DNA of 64,000 bases from Ardenticatenaceae bacterium (GTDB lineage: Bacteria > Chloroflexota > Anaerolineae > Promineifilales > Promineifilaceae): the NCBI GenBank assembly GCA_011525915.1, contig WYBM01000050.1:1-64000 (forward strand), given 5' to 3'. This document shows positions 27,688 through 36,423 of the stretch, piece after piece. Within the stretch, counting starts at the first letter, position 1, and each line of letters begins with the position of its first letter. The translations under genes and the position numbers were made by a program. The notes beneath the pieces were generated by a model. It had not been told where the DNA came from. It did not search any database and worked only from the letters and a program-made list of their open reading frames with translations.

Positions 27688-29988
27688 CTAAGGGTTCTGC
27701 CTTAGGAATTCGTGGGCCAGCCAGCCTATTTGCCCTGCTGCTTCTACTTGCTGCCACAAACGGCCGTCCACCTCTACCTGTGCGGTCAAAACGATCACGA
27801 CCGTGCCGTCTGCCAGCAGTGCAAGTACACCGGCATCCAAACCGGGAGCTGCCCGCAAGTTAAGGCCCCGTGGTGCATTGATCATGGCCGTAACCGGCGT
27901 TGGTGTGGGCACGGCCGTCTCCGTCGGGGCCAGTGTAGGCGTGGCTGTGGGCCGAGGTGTGGGTGTATCCGTGGGCTGGGGCGTGGATGTATCCGTGGGT
28001 TGGGGTGTGGGTGTAAGGGTTTGGGTGGGCGTGTTTGTTGGTGTAGGTGTAAAAGTGGGGGTGGGCCCTGGTGTTGTGGTATGGGTCATCGTCGGTGTGG
28101 CGGTGGCCGTAGGCGGCACCAACGGGTCCAGTTCCGTCACCCGAATCACCGACATTGTTAGGGCGATCTGGTCAGCAATGTCTTCATTTTGCAGTGTTGT
28201 ACCAATTTCCTGCTGCAACTGCTCTACTTCCAAAAAACTAATCGGCTCAGCGGAGCGCACAATCATATCTACGAGTAAGACACGCTGCCCGTTTTCATCC
28301 GTCTCAAAATGAAACTCTTGATCAGCCAGCACCCCTGCGGTAATGTCGGCCACTGCTTGTTCCGTCACTTCCACAATGCGTGCTTCTTTGGCCTGCGTCT
28401 GCGCCAATTGGTAGGTAAAAAAAGCAAGCAGCAGGGAAACGACCACCAAAGAGAGCAAGGCGACACGCACGCTGCGCATTTGCACGTCACGGCGTGTCTT
28501 CTGGGGGCGTGCGGGCCGAAAGCCCAAAATAAGAAACATGAGCGCCGTGGCCGAACTGATGGAGACCAGGTTGGTAATAAAAAGCAGCAGCGCACCCAAA
28601 GACTCTACAAAATAACCGGCGGCAAAGGTGATGCCCACTGTGGCCAGGGGGGGTACCAGCGCGGCGGCAATGGCTACGCCGGGCAGCGCACCGGCGGCAT
28701 CAGACCGGCTGAGGGCGTAAGCCGCCGCCAAACCGGAAAAGAGAGCAATGCCCAGATCAAGCAAAGACGGCCGTGTCCGGGCTACTATCTCCATGGTAAG
28801 CGGCATCTCAAACACAACCAATATCAACCCGGCCAGCATGCCCAGCCCAATAGCCAACAGCACCCCCTTCAACACGGCCCCCACCGACAGCCGCAAGAAG
28901 CGGGCGTCACCCAACACCACCGCCATGCCCATACCTACAATGGGCGACATAAGCGGGGCCACCAGCATGGCGCCAATCACCACCGCCCCGCTGTTGGTCA
29001 TCAGGCCCAGGGCGGCGATCAGCGTCGCCAACGAGATGAGCATATAAAAATCAATGTCCGGGCGCGCTCCCCGGCGAATACGTGTATACGCTTCCGTACG
29101 CTTGGCCAGGTCCATTCGTGGCAGCAGCCGCTGCAGATGCCAGGAAAGCTGCCCCCACCAGTTGCCAATGCGGCTGCGCGGCTGGCGCACAATCATGACC
29201 GGGCGTTTACTCTGCCGTACAACGGCCGCCGGAATGTCGCCAAACAACACCTTGTCTATAGAACTCTCTTTGGTGGCGCCAATGAGCACCAGATCACAAT
29301 CATTGGTCGCGGCCACAATCCCTCCGGCCACCGAATCGGCCGTCACGATCTTGCTTTCAATCCGCTCTCCGGCATCTACATATTGCAGCAGTTGGCGCAG
29401 GCGTGCCCGCCCCAGAGCCTCTTCATTAGGGCCCAGATAACTGCGGGCAATGTAAAGGGCCGTAATTTTGATTTTAGGCGCCAGCCGCAGCAAAAATTGT
29501 AAGGCATGGGCTGTGTTTGGCCCGCCAGACGTGGGCATGACAATGTGCTGCAGCATCACCTCACCAGATGCCGCTGTTTTGTTTTCCACCGCCCGATCTC
29601 CCCGTACAGCGGCTACGGCACAGGTTAAACGATTCAGGTTACGCCAGGTGGGGCCATCCAGGTGGGCCAACACCAGGTCAATGTTGGCCTCAGCCACAAG
29701 GTCATTTAAGCCCTTTTCAAAGTCAGATGCCGTGACGATCAGAGGGTAAACATATTCCAGGGCATTTGCGGGAACAGACCGGTTGATATGGGCAATAATC
29801 TGCCGGGCCTGGGCTATGTCAGCCTGTTCAGCATCCTCACAGAACACGGCCGTAAACAGGTACCCACTGTTGGCCCGGGCCAGCGCCAACCCCAACTGCC
29901 ATGCTTTGCCTAACTCCTCCTCTGTGGAAACCAGAATAAGCGCGCCCCACGCCTTTTCTTCAGGTAACTGGCCTTCGATGATTTTCAT
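27688..29988 (-). CDS. USP - DUF389 membrane - SH3b multidomain protein
   Basis: Residues about 15-270 are two universal stress protein domains; the second ends in VLIGATKESSIDKVLFGDIPAAVVRQSKRPVMIVR, with an ATP-type G-2x-G-type loop. Residues about 310-530 are a DUF389 (TIGR00341-type) hydrophobic domain with several helices, including LMTNSGAVVIGAMLVAPLMSP. A soluble domain, a Thr/Pro repeat linker (about 640-705) and a C-terminal SH3b domain (GLNLRAAPGLDAGVLALLADG) follow. The C-terminus is thus predicted outside the cell and the USP pair inside. No function is established for DUF389. The layout suggests a nucleotide-sensing membrane protein that touches the cell envelope. Confidence 0.8.
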   Translation of the reverse strand: MKIIEGQLPEEKAWGALILVSTEEELGKAWQLGLALARANSGYLFTAVFCEDAEQADIAQARQIIAHINRSVPANALEYVYPLIVTASDFEKGLNDLVAEANIDLVLAHLDGPTWRNLNRLTCAVAAVRGDRAVENKTAASGEVMLQHIVMPTSGGPNTAHALQFLLRLAPKIKITALYIARSYLGPNEEALGRARLRQLLQYVDAGERIESKIVTADSVAGGIVAATNDCDLVLIGATKESSIDKVLFGDIPAAVVRQSKRPVMIVRQPRSRIGNWWGQLSWHLQRLLPRMDLAKRTEAYTRIRRGARPDIDFYMLISLATLIAALGLMTNSGAVVIGAMLVAPLMSPIVGMGMAVVLGDARFLRLSVGAVLKGVLLAIGLGMLAGLILVVFEMPLTMEIVARTRPSLLDLGIALFSGLAAAYALSRSDAAGALPGVAIAAALVPPLATVGITFAAGYFVESLGALLLFITNLVSISSATALMFLILGFRPARPQKTRRDVQMRSVRVALLSLVVVSLLLAFFTYQLAQTQAKEARIVEVTEQAVADITAGVLADQEFHFETDENGQRVLLVDMIVRSAEPISFLEVEQLQQEIGTTLQNEDIADQIALTMSVIRVTELDPLVPPTATATPTMTHTTTPGPTPTFTPTPTNTPTQTLTPTPQPTDTSTPQPTDTPTPRPTATPTLAPTETAVPTPTPVTAMINAPRGLNLRAAPGLDAGVLALLADGTVVIVLTAQVEVDGRLWQQVEAAGQIGWLAHEFLRQNP

Positions 29989-30057
29989 AACAAGCCAAGT
30001 ATAAAGCAGATTTTAAGGGATGCGTAGGATTATGTGCCTCACGGCCGTAAGGCTGTG

Positions 30058-30112
30058 TTATAATCAGTTGGTAGATGCTGCCCTTAAGGTGCGTCCAAAA
30101 ACAACTTTGGAC
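30058..30112 (+). promoter_or_regulatory. Putative -10 and hairpin upstream of the wHTH gene
   Basis: TATAAT at 30058-30063 lacks a good -35 partner. A hairpin GTCCAAA/TTTGGAC (30093-30099 with 30106-30112) lies downstream, in the presumed 5' leader of the wHTH gene. The evidence is positional only. Confidence 0.3.
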
Positions 30113-30223
30113 ATTCATGACGGAAGCATCCTTAAAGCTCATCCACCGATTCCCTATTTATATGTGGATGAGCCTTATGGGCCCAAACTCACAATGTGGG
30201 CAGCCTCTCAAGAGGAAGTACCA

Positions 30224-30475
30224 ATGAGACGCTTTCAATTAGATGAAAAGGAAGTAAAAATACTCAACATATTGGCAAACCGGGGCACGATGAGCCCCAG
30301 TCAAGTGGCCGCCGAAACCTGGATACTGCCTGGCGACATGCGCGCCGTGCTGCAAGATCTGTCCAGCGCCGGCTTTGTTCTCCTACGTGAAGACACCAAC
30401 AGCCCTGATGGCTGGCTGGTGACAATCACCCATGAAGCCAGGGGATTCCTCAACGGCACTATAAAAAAATTATAA
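30224..30475 (+). CDS. Small winged-helix DNA-binding-like protein
   Basis: 83 aa from an ATG preceded by AGAGGAAG. The layout fits a single winged helix-turn-helix: EVKILNILANRGTMSPSQVAAETW (helices 1-2), MRAVLQDLSSAGFVLLRED (recognition helix and wing), then GWLVTITHEARGFL. It resembles the MarR/ArsR-type fold but no specific family is recognised. The frame is open upstream to 30020, but that extension has no coding character. It is 15 bp before a membrane-protein gene and may regulate it. GGTGACAATCACC occurs inside its coding region at 30418-30430. Confidence 0.75.
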   Translation: MRRFQLDEKEVKILNILANRGTMSPSQVAAETWILPGDMRAVLQDLSSAGFVLLREDTNSPDGWLVTITHEARGFLNGTIKKL

Positions 30476-30490
30476 ACGCCCGCTATCGCT

Positions 30491-31546
30491 ATGCAAGATA
30501 CGCCCGCCCGATCAGGCATCAGCCGCAGTACCAGACTTTTGGTAGCCTTTGTGGCGCTGCTGTTAATAGCGCTTGTGCTGATCATCGTCTGGCCTGTAGG
30601 GGCGGCTGACCCTGTGTGGATGGCCCAGTTTCAAGACGATGTTCAATTTTCTATACAGATGGTGAGTCCTTTTGTGTTTGTGGGTTTTCTGGGCGGGTTG
30701 ATTGGTGTGGCTGAACTCACGTCTACGTTTAAAGTATACCCTCGCGAGGCGCTGCTCACACGGTGGGCCTGGGTGCTCATCTTGGCTAATGCCGGTGCGG
30801 CCGTAACGGCCATGCTCATTTTACGGGCCACCATGCCCCAAATGAACCTGGCGACAGAAATCCTGGCCGTAGGGTTGGGCTTTCAAGCCATCATTCGTAC
30901 GCGGTTTGTGCTGGCCAAACAGGTGGGGGCGGGTAATGGGGGCGAAGTGGCCGTTAACCTGGGCTGGCTCTATGACCAATTTTCCAACCTGGCACGGCGG
31001 CAAATTGACCTGGAACTGATGAATAACCGGCGCACGGCCGTGATCCGCCTTCTGGAATACTACCCTACCCTGGCGGAACTGTATGATATTGCGCTTTATA
31101 CCATTACCGCCCGCGAAACCCTGACCGCCGAAGAAGAGCAGAACAGATTGGCGGAAATGGAAAAGCTCATTGACCCCAAAGCGCCAGAACATTTCGCCAA
31201 AACCAGCGTGGCCCTCATGATCTTGGAAAATGGCGGCCAGGCCTATGTAGACCTGCTGCTGGCCCAGGCCATGAACAGCATGGCCGCCCCCCTGCCACCA
31301 CCGCGCCAGGACTCGCTTGTGCGCCGGTTGGTAGACAACTATGACCTGGATAGCCTGGTGACCCTTGCTGACAGCGTTACCGAGAATGAAGCCATTCGCA
31401 CCTACGTGCGAGACGCGGCTAAACCAGATGACGCTACCGGAATGGCGGAACAAAAAGCGACAATCGCCCACTTTTTAGTGCAACAAGTTGGCGCGGAAAC
31501 GATCTCGCAGGCTACCCAACGGCCGCCTGAACAATCACACCCTTAA
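30491..31546 (+). CDS. Membrane protein of unknown function
   Basis: Three N-terminal membrane helices (LLVAFVALLLIALVLIIVW, a VSPFVFVGFLGGLIGVAEL helix, and AWVLILANAGAAVTAMLIL) followed by a soluble, mostly helical region of about 220 residues. The latter contains GWLYDQFSNLARRQIDLELM, RLLEYYPTLAELYDIALYTI and a charged segment. No known family was recognised. It follows the wHTH gene by 15 bp and is probably co-transcribed. The soluble part is predicted to be cytoplasmic or periplasm-equivalent depending on topology, which cannot be settled here. Confidence 0.65.
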   Translation: MQDTPARSGISRSTRLLVAFVALLLIALVLIIVWPVGAADPVWMAQFQDDVQFSIQMVSPFVFVGFLGGLIGVAELTSTFKVYPREALLTRWAWVLILANAGAAVTAMLILRATMPQMNLATEILAVGLGFQAIIRTRFVLAKQVGAGNGGEVAVNLGWLYDQFSNLARRQIDLELMNNRRTAVIRLLEYYPTLAELYDIALYTITARETLTAEEEQNRLAEMEKLIDPKAPEHFAKTSVALMILENGGQAYVDLLLAQAMNSMAAPLPPPRQDSLVRRLVDNYDLDSLVTLADSVTENEAIRTYVRDAAKPDDATGMAEQKATIAHFLVQQVGAETISQATQRPPEQSHP

Positions 31547-31600
31547 ACGGCCGTAAATAACCCTTGTCCCTCTCTGGTAACCTTGCTACAGTTCATGTCT

Positions 31601-32440
31601 ATGAAACAAATTACCTTGTGTATCATGGCGCTGCTGTGGTTGGCAGCCTGCCAGGGCCAACCCTCACCTGCTGACAGCGCCGTCTCAGCCGCGCAGATTC
31701 AGCGTCTCAACTCTGACTATACCGTAGGCACGCCACGCATCTCATTTGCCATCTTCGATGGGCCAGCACCTCTGGCCGGGGTTGAACGCGTAGAGGTAAC
31801 GGCCGTGCCGGTGAATGATGAGAATGGCACCACCAGCACACCGGTCACGGCCGTGCCTTACCTGGATTATGAACTTCCCTACTGGGTCATTTACCCCCCC
31901 CTGCCCACTCCCGGCATTTGGGGGCTGACCGCCACCATATACCTGGCAGATGGAGCTGCCATTCAATCACAATTTCTGGTGGAAGTGAAAGCAGGCCCAG
32001 CCGCCATACTGGTGAACGCAGCCGCTCCCCGCAGCCAGAATCGTACACTGGCCACCGAGCCAGACCTGGCCAAACTCAGTTCCGGCCATGATCCCAACCC
32101 CGCACTCTACCAGATGACGATCGCCGATGCTGTGCAGTCCGGCAAGCCCACCGTGGTGGCTTTTGCCACCCCAGGGCTGTGCCAGACAAAATGGTGTGCA
32201 CCCGTGCTGGACAGCGTCGAAACTGTGTATGCAGAAGAGGGGGAAGAGGCTAACTTTATACACGTGGAGATTTACCAGGATTTTCAAGACCTGACGTTTG
32301 TGCCTGAAGTCGCCGAGTGGGGGTTGGAAACCGAACCCTGGGTATTTGTGCTTGATGCCGACGGCCGTGTTACCGCCCGGTTTGAAGGCCCGCTCTCCCC
32401 GCGTGAGCTGGGTGAAGCATTGCAACCCCTGCTGCCATGA
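31601..32440 (+). CDS. Thioredoxin-fold lipoprotein
   Basis: The signal peptide ends in the lipobox LAAC. The middle part (residues 45-125) looks like a beta-sandwich. The last 110 residues have a thioredoxin-like fold: PTVVAFATPGLCQTKWCAPVL with Cys-x4-Cys in the active-site position, and a C-terminal WVFVLDADGRV. The Cys-x4-Cys spacing departs from CxxC and resembles SCO-type or copper-related thioredoxin proteins. The next gene, coupled by ATGA, encodes CopC, so a copper-handling role is plausible. The ATG at 31601 is preferred; an ATG at 31595 and a TTG at 31583 are also in frame. Confidence 0.75.
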   Translation: MKQITLCIMALLWLAACQGQPSPADSAVSAAQIQRLNSDYTVGTPRISFAIFDGPAPLAGVERVEVTAVPVNDENGTTSTPVTAVPYLDYELPYWVIYPPLPTPGIWGLTATIYLADGAAIQSQFLVEVKAGPAAILVNAAAPRSQNRTLATEPDLAKLSSGHDPNPALYQMTIADAVQSGKPTVVAFATPGLCQTKWCAPVLDSVETVYAEEGEEANFIHVEIYQDFQDLTFVPEVAEWGLETEPWVFVLDADGRVTARFEGPLSPRELGEALQPLLP

Positions 32441-32940
32441 AAACCTTCCAGCTTTGGGGGGTCTTTGGCCTTATGGTTACGCTCTTTGGCCTTATAGCCA
32501 CGCTTACGGCCGTGGCACACGCCCATGCCGACCTGGTAAGCGCCACACCTGCCCCTGGCAGCACTGTCCACAACCCGGTGGGCAGCATCCGGCTCACTTT
32601 CAGTGAAGCGCTTACCAGCGACAGTGCTATCATCCTCTTTAAGGATGATTTCCAGCCGGTACGTGGGATTAGCGCCCAGGTTGATGAGGCCATGCCGTCA
32701 AGGCTGATGACGGCCGTGCCAGCGTTGGCGGCCGGGCTGTATACGGTACAGTGGACGGCCGTGTCCATAGATGGGCACAAAATCAGCGGCAGCTACGCAT
32801 TCCGTGTAAGCGCGGCCACCTTCTTACCCGTTCCCCTGCGCCAACTGTGGCTGTCTGGCCTTAGCCTTTTGTTCATCGGCGCCCTTGTGGTACTCTGGCA
32901 GCGATCTCGTCATCGACCATCCGTCACCGACAAACCGTAA
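32437..32940 (+). CDS. CopC domain protein with C-terminal membrane anchor
   Basis: Secreted copper-binding domain. The signal peptide ends at HA|HADLVSATPAPGS, so the mature protein would begin with the copper-ligand His, as in CopC. Further family motifs are IRLTFSEAL and a WTAVSIDGHKISGSYAF segment carrying the second His. A C-terminal helix (LWLSGLSLLFIGALVVLW) anchors it. It differs from the CopC-CopD fusion in having only one helix. Its ATG overlaps the stop of the thioredoxin-fold lipoprotein gene (32437-32440), indicating coupled translation. Confidence 0.87.
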   Translation: MKTFQLWGVFGLMVTLFGLIATLTAVAHAHADLVSATPAPGSTVHNPVGSIRLTFSEALTSDSAIILFKDDFQPVRGISAQVDEAMPSRLMTAVPALAAGLYTVQWTAVSIDGHKISGSYAFRVSAATFLPVPLRQLWLSGLSLLFIGALVVLWQRSRHRPSVTDKP

Positions 32941-32986
32941 CCGGTCATCCATGATCTGACATTGGATCACCACCGACGAGGAAACC

Positions 32987-33610
32987 ATGAAATTACTACT
33001 TACCGGCTTTGAGCCATTTGGCGGCAGCAAAATTAATCCTTCGGAACAGGTTGTGTATAAGCTGGCAGATCGGGAGATTGCCGGTGTAGACATGACCACC
33101 GTTATTCTGCCGGTAGAACGGTTTGCCGGGCCAGACACACTCATTCGCACGTACATTTCAGCCCAGCCTGATGTTGTTTTATGCTTGGGGGAAGCAGGAA
33201 CTAATACGACCATAGCGGTGGAGCGAGTGGCCATCAACTTGTTGGATTTCTTAATTTCTGACAACGGCGGCCACCTCATCACAGACAAGCCCATCATCAC
33301 CGACGGCCCACCAGCTTATTTTGCCACCCTGCCCGTGCGGGAGATCGTCAATGTGCTTAATGAAAAGGGGATACCGGCGCAAATCTCTCACTCAGCCGGC
33401 ACCTTTCTCTGTAACCAGGTCATGTATGAGATGCTGCACTACATTCATAAGCACCAATTGTCAACATCGGCCGGGTTTATTCACCTGCCCCAACTACCGC
33501 AGCAGGTGGCCGGCAAACTGCCGCTGCGGCCTTCCATGAGTCTGGAGCTAATGGTGCAAGGGGTCACGGCCGTGATCGAAACCCTGGCTGCCTCAGTCAT
33601 CACACCATAA
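32987..33610 (+). CDS. pcp: Pyroglutamyl-peptidase I (C15 family)
   Basis: Cytoplasmic cysteine peptidase that removes N-terminal pyroglutamate. LLTGFEPFGG at the N-terminus, Glu in LCLGEAG (about residue 70), nucleophile Cys near residue 141 in SAGTFLCNQVMY, and His near residue 165 in GFIHLPQLP complete the catalytic triad. 207 aa is standard. ACGAGGAAACC lies before the ATG. It converges with a VOC-family gene across a family C repeat. Confidence 0.95.
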   Translation: MKLLLTGFEPFGGSKINPSEQVVYKLADREIAGVDMTTVILPVERFAGPDTLIRTYISAQPDVVLCLGEAGTNTTIAVERVAINLLDFLISDNGGHLITDKPIITDGPPAYFATLPVREIVNVLNEKGIPAQISHSAGTFLCNQVMYEMLHYIHKHQLSTSAGFIHLPQLPQQVAGKLPLRPSMSLELMVQGVTAVIETLAASVITP

Positions 33611-33629
33611 ACCCGCCGGGTGCTGCTAG

Positions 33630-33728
33630 TACCAGTAATCAGAAGTCAGTAACCAGTTTTCAGTGGACATTTACTAGCGGTAGGCCCTACTGAATACTGT
33701 ACACTGATTACTGAAAACTGATACTAGG
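33630..33728. repeat. Family C element with inverted ends between converging genes
   Basis: The element runs from CTAGTACCAGT to ACTGATACTAG (imperfect inverted ends, 10 of 11 positions). Its interior has AATCAGAAGTCAGT, TTTTCAGTGG, GGCCCTACTGAATACTG and GATTACTGAAAACTG. It has the same plan as 952-1054. Its right end supplies the TAG stop of the VOC gene (33724-33726). Confidence 0.7.
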
Positions 33729-34308
33729 GGTTTTGGGACGAACGGTCTGCAGATAAGGAACGCGTCGTTCGCTGCGTCAAAATCTCCAGAGCGTCCGCCA
33801 GGTGGACATCACCAATGGCGTAATCTCCCCGTTCAACACGCAGCTTGTGGGCCTCAAAAAGCACCTCCGAATGGGTAATACCCACCGGGGGCTCAAATTT
33901 GTAACAGGCCAGTTCCAGCAATTGCCCCAGCGGGTCACGAAAGTAAATAGAGTCCATAAACCCCCGATCCACCTCGCCGCTGTTTTTGATGCCTCGCGCC
34001 TGCAGCCGTCTTTTGGCCTGGGTATAGGTGGCGCGGGAAACGGTAAAGGCGATGTGGTGCAGATTGCCGATGCCTTCGGGGTTATGGCTGGGGTCTGGTT
34101 CCCGTTCTTCGCGGGTGAAAACAGTAATAAGACGGCCGTCACCCGGGTCAAAGTACAAGTGGCTCTCTTCGGGCACATCCAGGTTGGGCTGCTCAAACAC
34201 AAACGGCATGCCCAATACCCCCTCCCAAAAATCAATGGACGTCCGGCGGTCAGCACCAATCAAGGTAATATGGTGAATGCCCTGAGTCTGAATCTTTTGC
34301 ATGTGCAT
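33724..34308 (-). CDS. VOC-family (glyoxalase/extradiol dioxygenase fold) protein
   Basis: Metal-dependent fold of two beta-alpha-beta-beta-beta modules. HHITLIGADRRTSIDFWEGVLGM at the start and LHHIAFTVSRATY mid-way contribute metal ligands, and IYFRDPLGQLLELACY carries the Glu. In its operon (MarR, second VOC, esterase) it resembles the B. subtilis mhq genes (MhqE) for hydroquinone and electrophile resistance. GGAGG lies before ATG 34308 and ATG 34302; the second has better spacing. The stop codon comes from a repeat element. Confidence 0.8.
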   Translation of the reverse strand: MHMQKIQTQGIHHITLIGADRRTSIDFWEGVLGMPFVFEQPNLDVPEESHLYFDPGDGRLITVFTREEREPDPSHNPEGIGNLHHIAFTVSRATYTQAKRRLQARGIKNSGEVDRGFMDSIYFRDPLGQLLELACYKFEPPVGITHSEVLFEAHKLRVERGDYAIGDVHLADALEILTQRTTRSLSADRSSQNP

Positions 34309-34348
34309 TTACCTCCGTGAGGCTGGGAAACAACCAACCCACCCCTCT

Positions 34349-34996
34349 CTAAGCTCCCCTTAACCGATTCACAATTTGCTGGGCCTGGTCAATTTCATCC
34401 TGAATGATGGTATGCCCCATCTGGGGGTAGATTTTGGTGGTGACCTGGCCACCCAGGTTTTGAAAGAGATCGGCCGTTTCCTGCACCCGCGCCAGGGGGA
34501 TGTGCGGGTCTACGTCACTGCATCCCAAGAAAATGGGGGTTCCGGCCAGCGACCCCTCATAAGCGCGCGGTGTGCCTGGCGGGCCAATGACACCGCCACT
34601 AAACACCAGCAGCCCACCATACCGCCGGGCATGCCGGGCCACAAATTCTGACACCAGGCAAGCGCCCTGCGAGAAACCACCCATCACAATGTTCTCGGCC
34701 GGAATGCCGGCCGCTTCAACCTGGCTCACCAGACCTGCTATCATGTGCAGGCCGGACGAGAGGCCCGGTTCGTTTTGGGACAGGGGTGCCAAAAAGCTGT
34801 AAGGATACCAGCTAAACGCGGCCGCCTGCGGCGCCAGATAGGTAAAATCAGGATGTGGCAGCAGGTTGGCCAGGTCCAGGATGCTCTCGGCGGTAGCACC
34901 ACGGCCGTGTACTAAAATCATGGCCGCCTGCGCCTGGGCCAATGGCTTCCCGGCGGCCAACAACGGCTGCCCTTGATGTGGACCTGAAGCTGTCAT
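34349..34996 (-). CDS. MhqD-like alpha/beta hydrolase (phospholipase/carboxylesterase family)
   Basis: 215-aa serine esterase. MILVHGRGATAESIL is the oxyanion strand, GGFSQGACL carries the nucleophile Ser, GCSDVDPHIPL the Asp, and GHTIIQDEI the His. In the operon order marR, VOC dioxygenase, esterase, VOC it corresponds to MhqD of the quinone-response regulon. Its start overlaps the preceding dioxygenase stop by four bases (34993-34996). Natural substrate unknown. Confidence 0.88.
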   Translation of the reverse strand: MTASGPHQGQPLLAAGKPLAQAQAAMILVHGRGATAESILDLANLLPHPDFTYLAPQAAAFSWYPYSFLAPLSQNEPGLSSGLHMIAGLVSQVEAAGIPAENIVMGGFSQGACLVSEFVARHARRYGGLLVFSGGVIGPPGTPRAYEGSLAGTPIFLGCSDVDPHIPLARVQETADLFQNLGGQVTTKIYPQMGHTIIQDEIDQAQQIVNRLRGA

Positions 34997-35952
34997 CTGG
35001 CGGCGCTCTCTTGGGGAACGGTAGTCACGGGTGGCAGCCGTCTCTCGATCTCCGGGCGTCGTGGTTCCAGCCAGGGCGGCAGCTTCAGGTGATCACCCAG
35101 TTCTGCCACTGGCTCGTCAAGTGTGAAGCCTGGCGGATTGGTAGCAATTTCAAACAAAACGCCACCCGGTTCGCGGAAGTAAATGGAGTGGAAATACTGC
35201 CGGTCTTGCACCGGCGTTACCTGCAGCCCGGCCTGCTGTAACCGTTGTCCGTACGCCAACTGCGCGGCATCATCTGCCGCCCGAAAGGCAATATGATGCA
35301 CAGAACCGGCGCCAAAGCTGCCCCGTCTTTGCCCTGGCCGGTGCACAATATCTACGATCCCCCCCAGGCCACGGGAAGCATCCTGATAACGATAGCGGCT
35401 GCCTTCCTGCCCCACCAAGGTATATCCCATCGGCTCGGTTAACACACCAGCCGTAGGCCCCATAGCGTCTAGCCACAGGGTGACGCTGTGAAACCCCCGT
35501 AACGCATGGTCCGCCGGTATAGGGCCGCTGCCCCAATGCTGAATGGCCGGCAGCTTCTCGTCAACAACCAGTTCCACCATCAGGCCATCGGGGTCCCGGA
35601 AGGGCATCACGGCCGTGCCAAACCGGGTTTGGACCTCGCCTGGGGCCGCCCCGTACGCCGCCAGCCGGTCACGCCAATACTCTAAAGAAGCGGGCGCTAT
35701 GGCATAGGCCACGGCCGTTGTCTCCCCGTTACCCGGCACGCCGCGCCGCATATGGGGCCAGGGGAAGAAGGTTAAAATAGTGCCCGGCGTGCCCACCTCA
35801 TCACCAAAATAAAAGTGGTAAGTACCGGGATCATCAAAGTTAACAGTCTTTTTGACCAATCGCTGTCCTAAGACACGATGGTAAAAATCGATTGTGGCCT
35901 GCGGCTGGCTGGCCACGGCCGTGATATGATGTAATCCTTGCAGCATCTGCAT
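34993..35952 (-). CDS. MhqO-like ring-cleaving dioxygenase (double VOC)
   Basis: 319-aa protein with four VOC modules, the size of MhqO/LinE-type hydroquinone dioxygenases. Motifs: LHHITAVASQPQATIDFYHRVLG, NFDDPGTYHFYFGDEVGTPG, MPFRDPDGLMVELV, VHHIAFRA and SIYFREPGGVLFEIATNPPGF with the metal-ligand Glu. It probably opens catechol or hydroquinone rings. It follows the marR gene by 10 bp. Confidence 0.9.
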   Translation of the reverse strand: MQMLQGLHHITAVASQPQATIDFYHRVLGQRLVKKTVNFDDPGTYHFYFGDEVGTPGTILTFFPWPHMRRGVPGNGETTAVAYAIAPASLEYWRDRLAAYGAAPGEVQTRFGTAVMPFRDPDGLMVELVVDEKLPAIQHWGSGPIPADHALRGFHSVTLWLDAMGPTAGVLTEPMGYTLVGQEGSRYRYQDASRGLGGIVDIVHRPGQRRGSFGAGSVHHIAFRAADDAAQLAYGQRLQQAGLQVTPVQDRQYFHSIYFREPGGVLFEIATNPPGFTLDEPVAELGDHLKLPPWLEPRRPEIERRLPPVTTVPQESAAR

Positions 35953-35961
35953 GGTTTTCTC

Positions 35962-36414
35962 CTACACTGCCTGCGCCAGGCCCAGCTGACGGCAGAGTGC
36001 ACTTAAGTGATCTTGTTCGGCGGCTGTCAACGAAGCAAACGCGGCGGTCACACCGGCCACATGCGCCGGTAAAATGGCCGCAATCAGGGCCTCACCTGCA
36101 GCGGTAAGGTGCACTTCAATGCAGCGCCGGTCATCGGTCCGGCGCTGGCGGGTGACCAGTCCTCGTTTCACCAGATTATCTACCACCAGCGTCATGTTGC
36201 CGCTGCTCTTCAGTATCTTTTGACCAAGCTGCCCAGGCTGCATAGGACCCAGGTGGTACAACGCTTCCAACGCGCCAAACTGGCTGATGGTTAAATCATA
36301 CATCTGCAAATGGTTGTGGATGCGCTGACTGACGGCTTCGGCGGCGCGGGAGAGCTTGATATAAGCATTAAGCGCCCGTTTTTCTTTGTCTGTGCCCTGA
36401 TAATGTGTGCCCAT
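35962..36414 (-). CDS. MarR-family transcriptional regulator (MhqR-like)
   Basis: 150-aa winged-helix repressor: LTISQFGALEALYHLGPMQPGQLGQKIL (helix-turn-helix entry), a SSGNMTLVVDNLVKRGLV recognition helix and RRTDDRRCIEVHLTAAG wing. It is the first gene of the operon encoding two VOC proteins and an esterase, and the promoter upstream carries repeated TTTGATATT boxes, so autorepression relieved by quinones is likely. The family's sensing Cys is not evident in the N-terminal part; a Cys near the C-terminus (SALCRQLG) is present. Confidence 0.9.
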   Translation of the reverse strand: MGTHYQGTDKEKRALNAYIKLSRAAEAVSQRIHNHLQMYDLTISQFGALEALYHLGPMQPGQLGQKILKSSGNMTLVVDNLVKRGLVTRQRRTDDRRCIEVHLTAAGEALIAAILPAHVAGVTAAFASLTAAEQDHLSALCRQLGLAQAV

Positions 36415-36423
36415 ATGATTTAC

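Noticed and set aside
27712-28312. Plus-strand ORFs rich in Gly/Val/Cys or Arg
   Set aside because: They are antisense reads of the Thr/Pro linker and SH3b part of the USP-DUF389 gene.
30083-30115. Possible further copy of family B (AAAAACAACTTTGGAC)
   Set aside because: Only a short match to the AAAATAACTTTGG part, and the flanks differ. Treated as an independent small hairpin.
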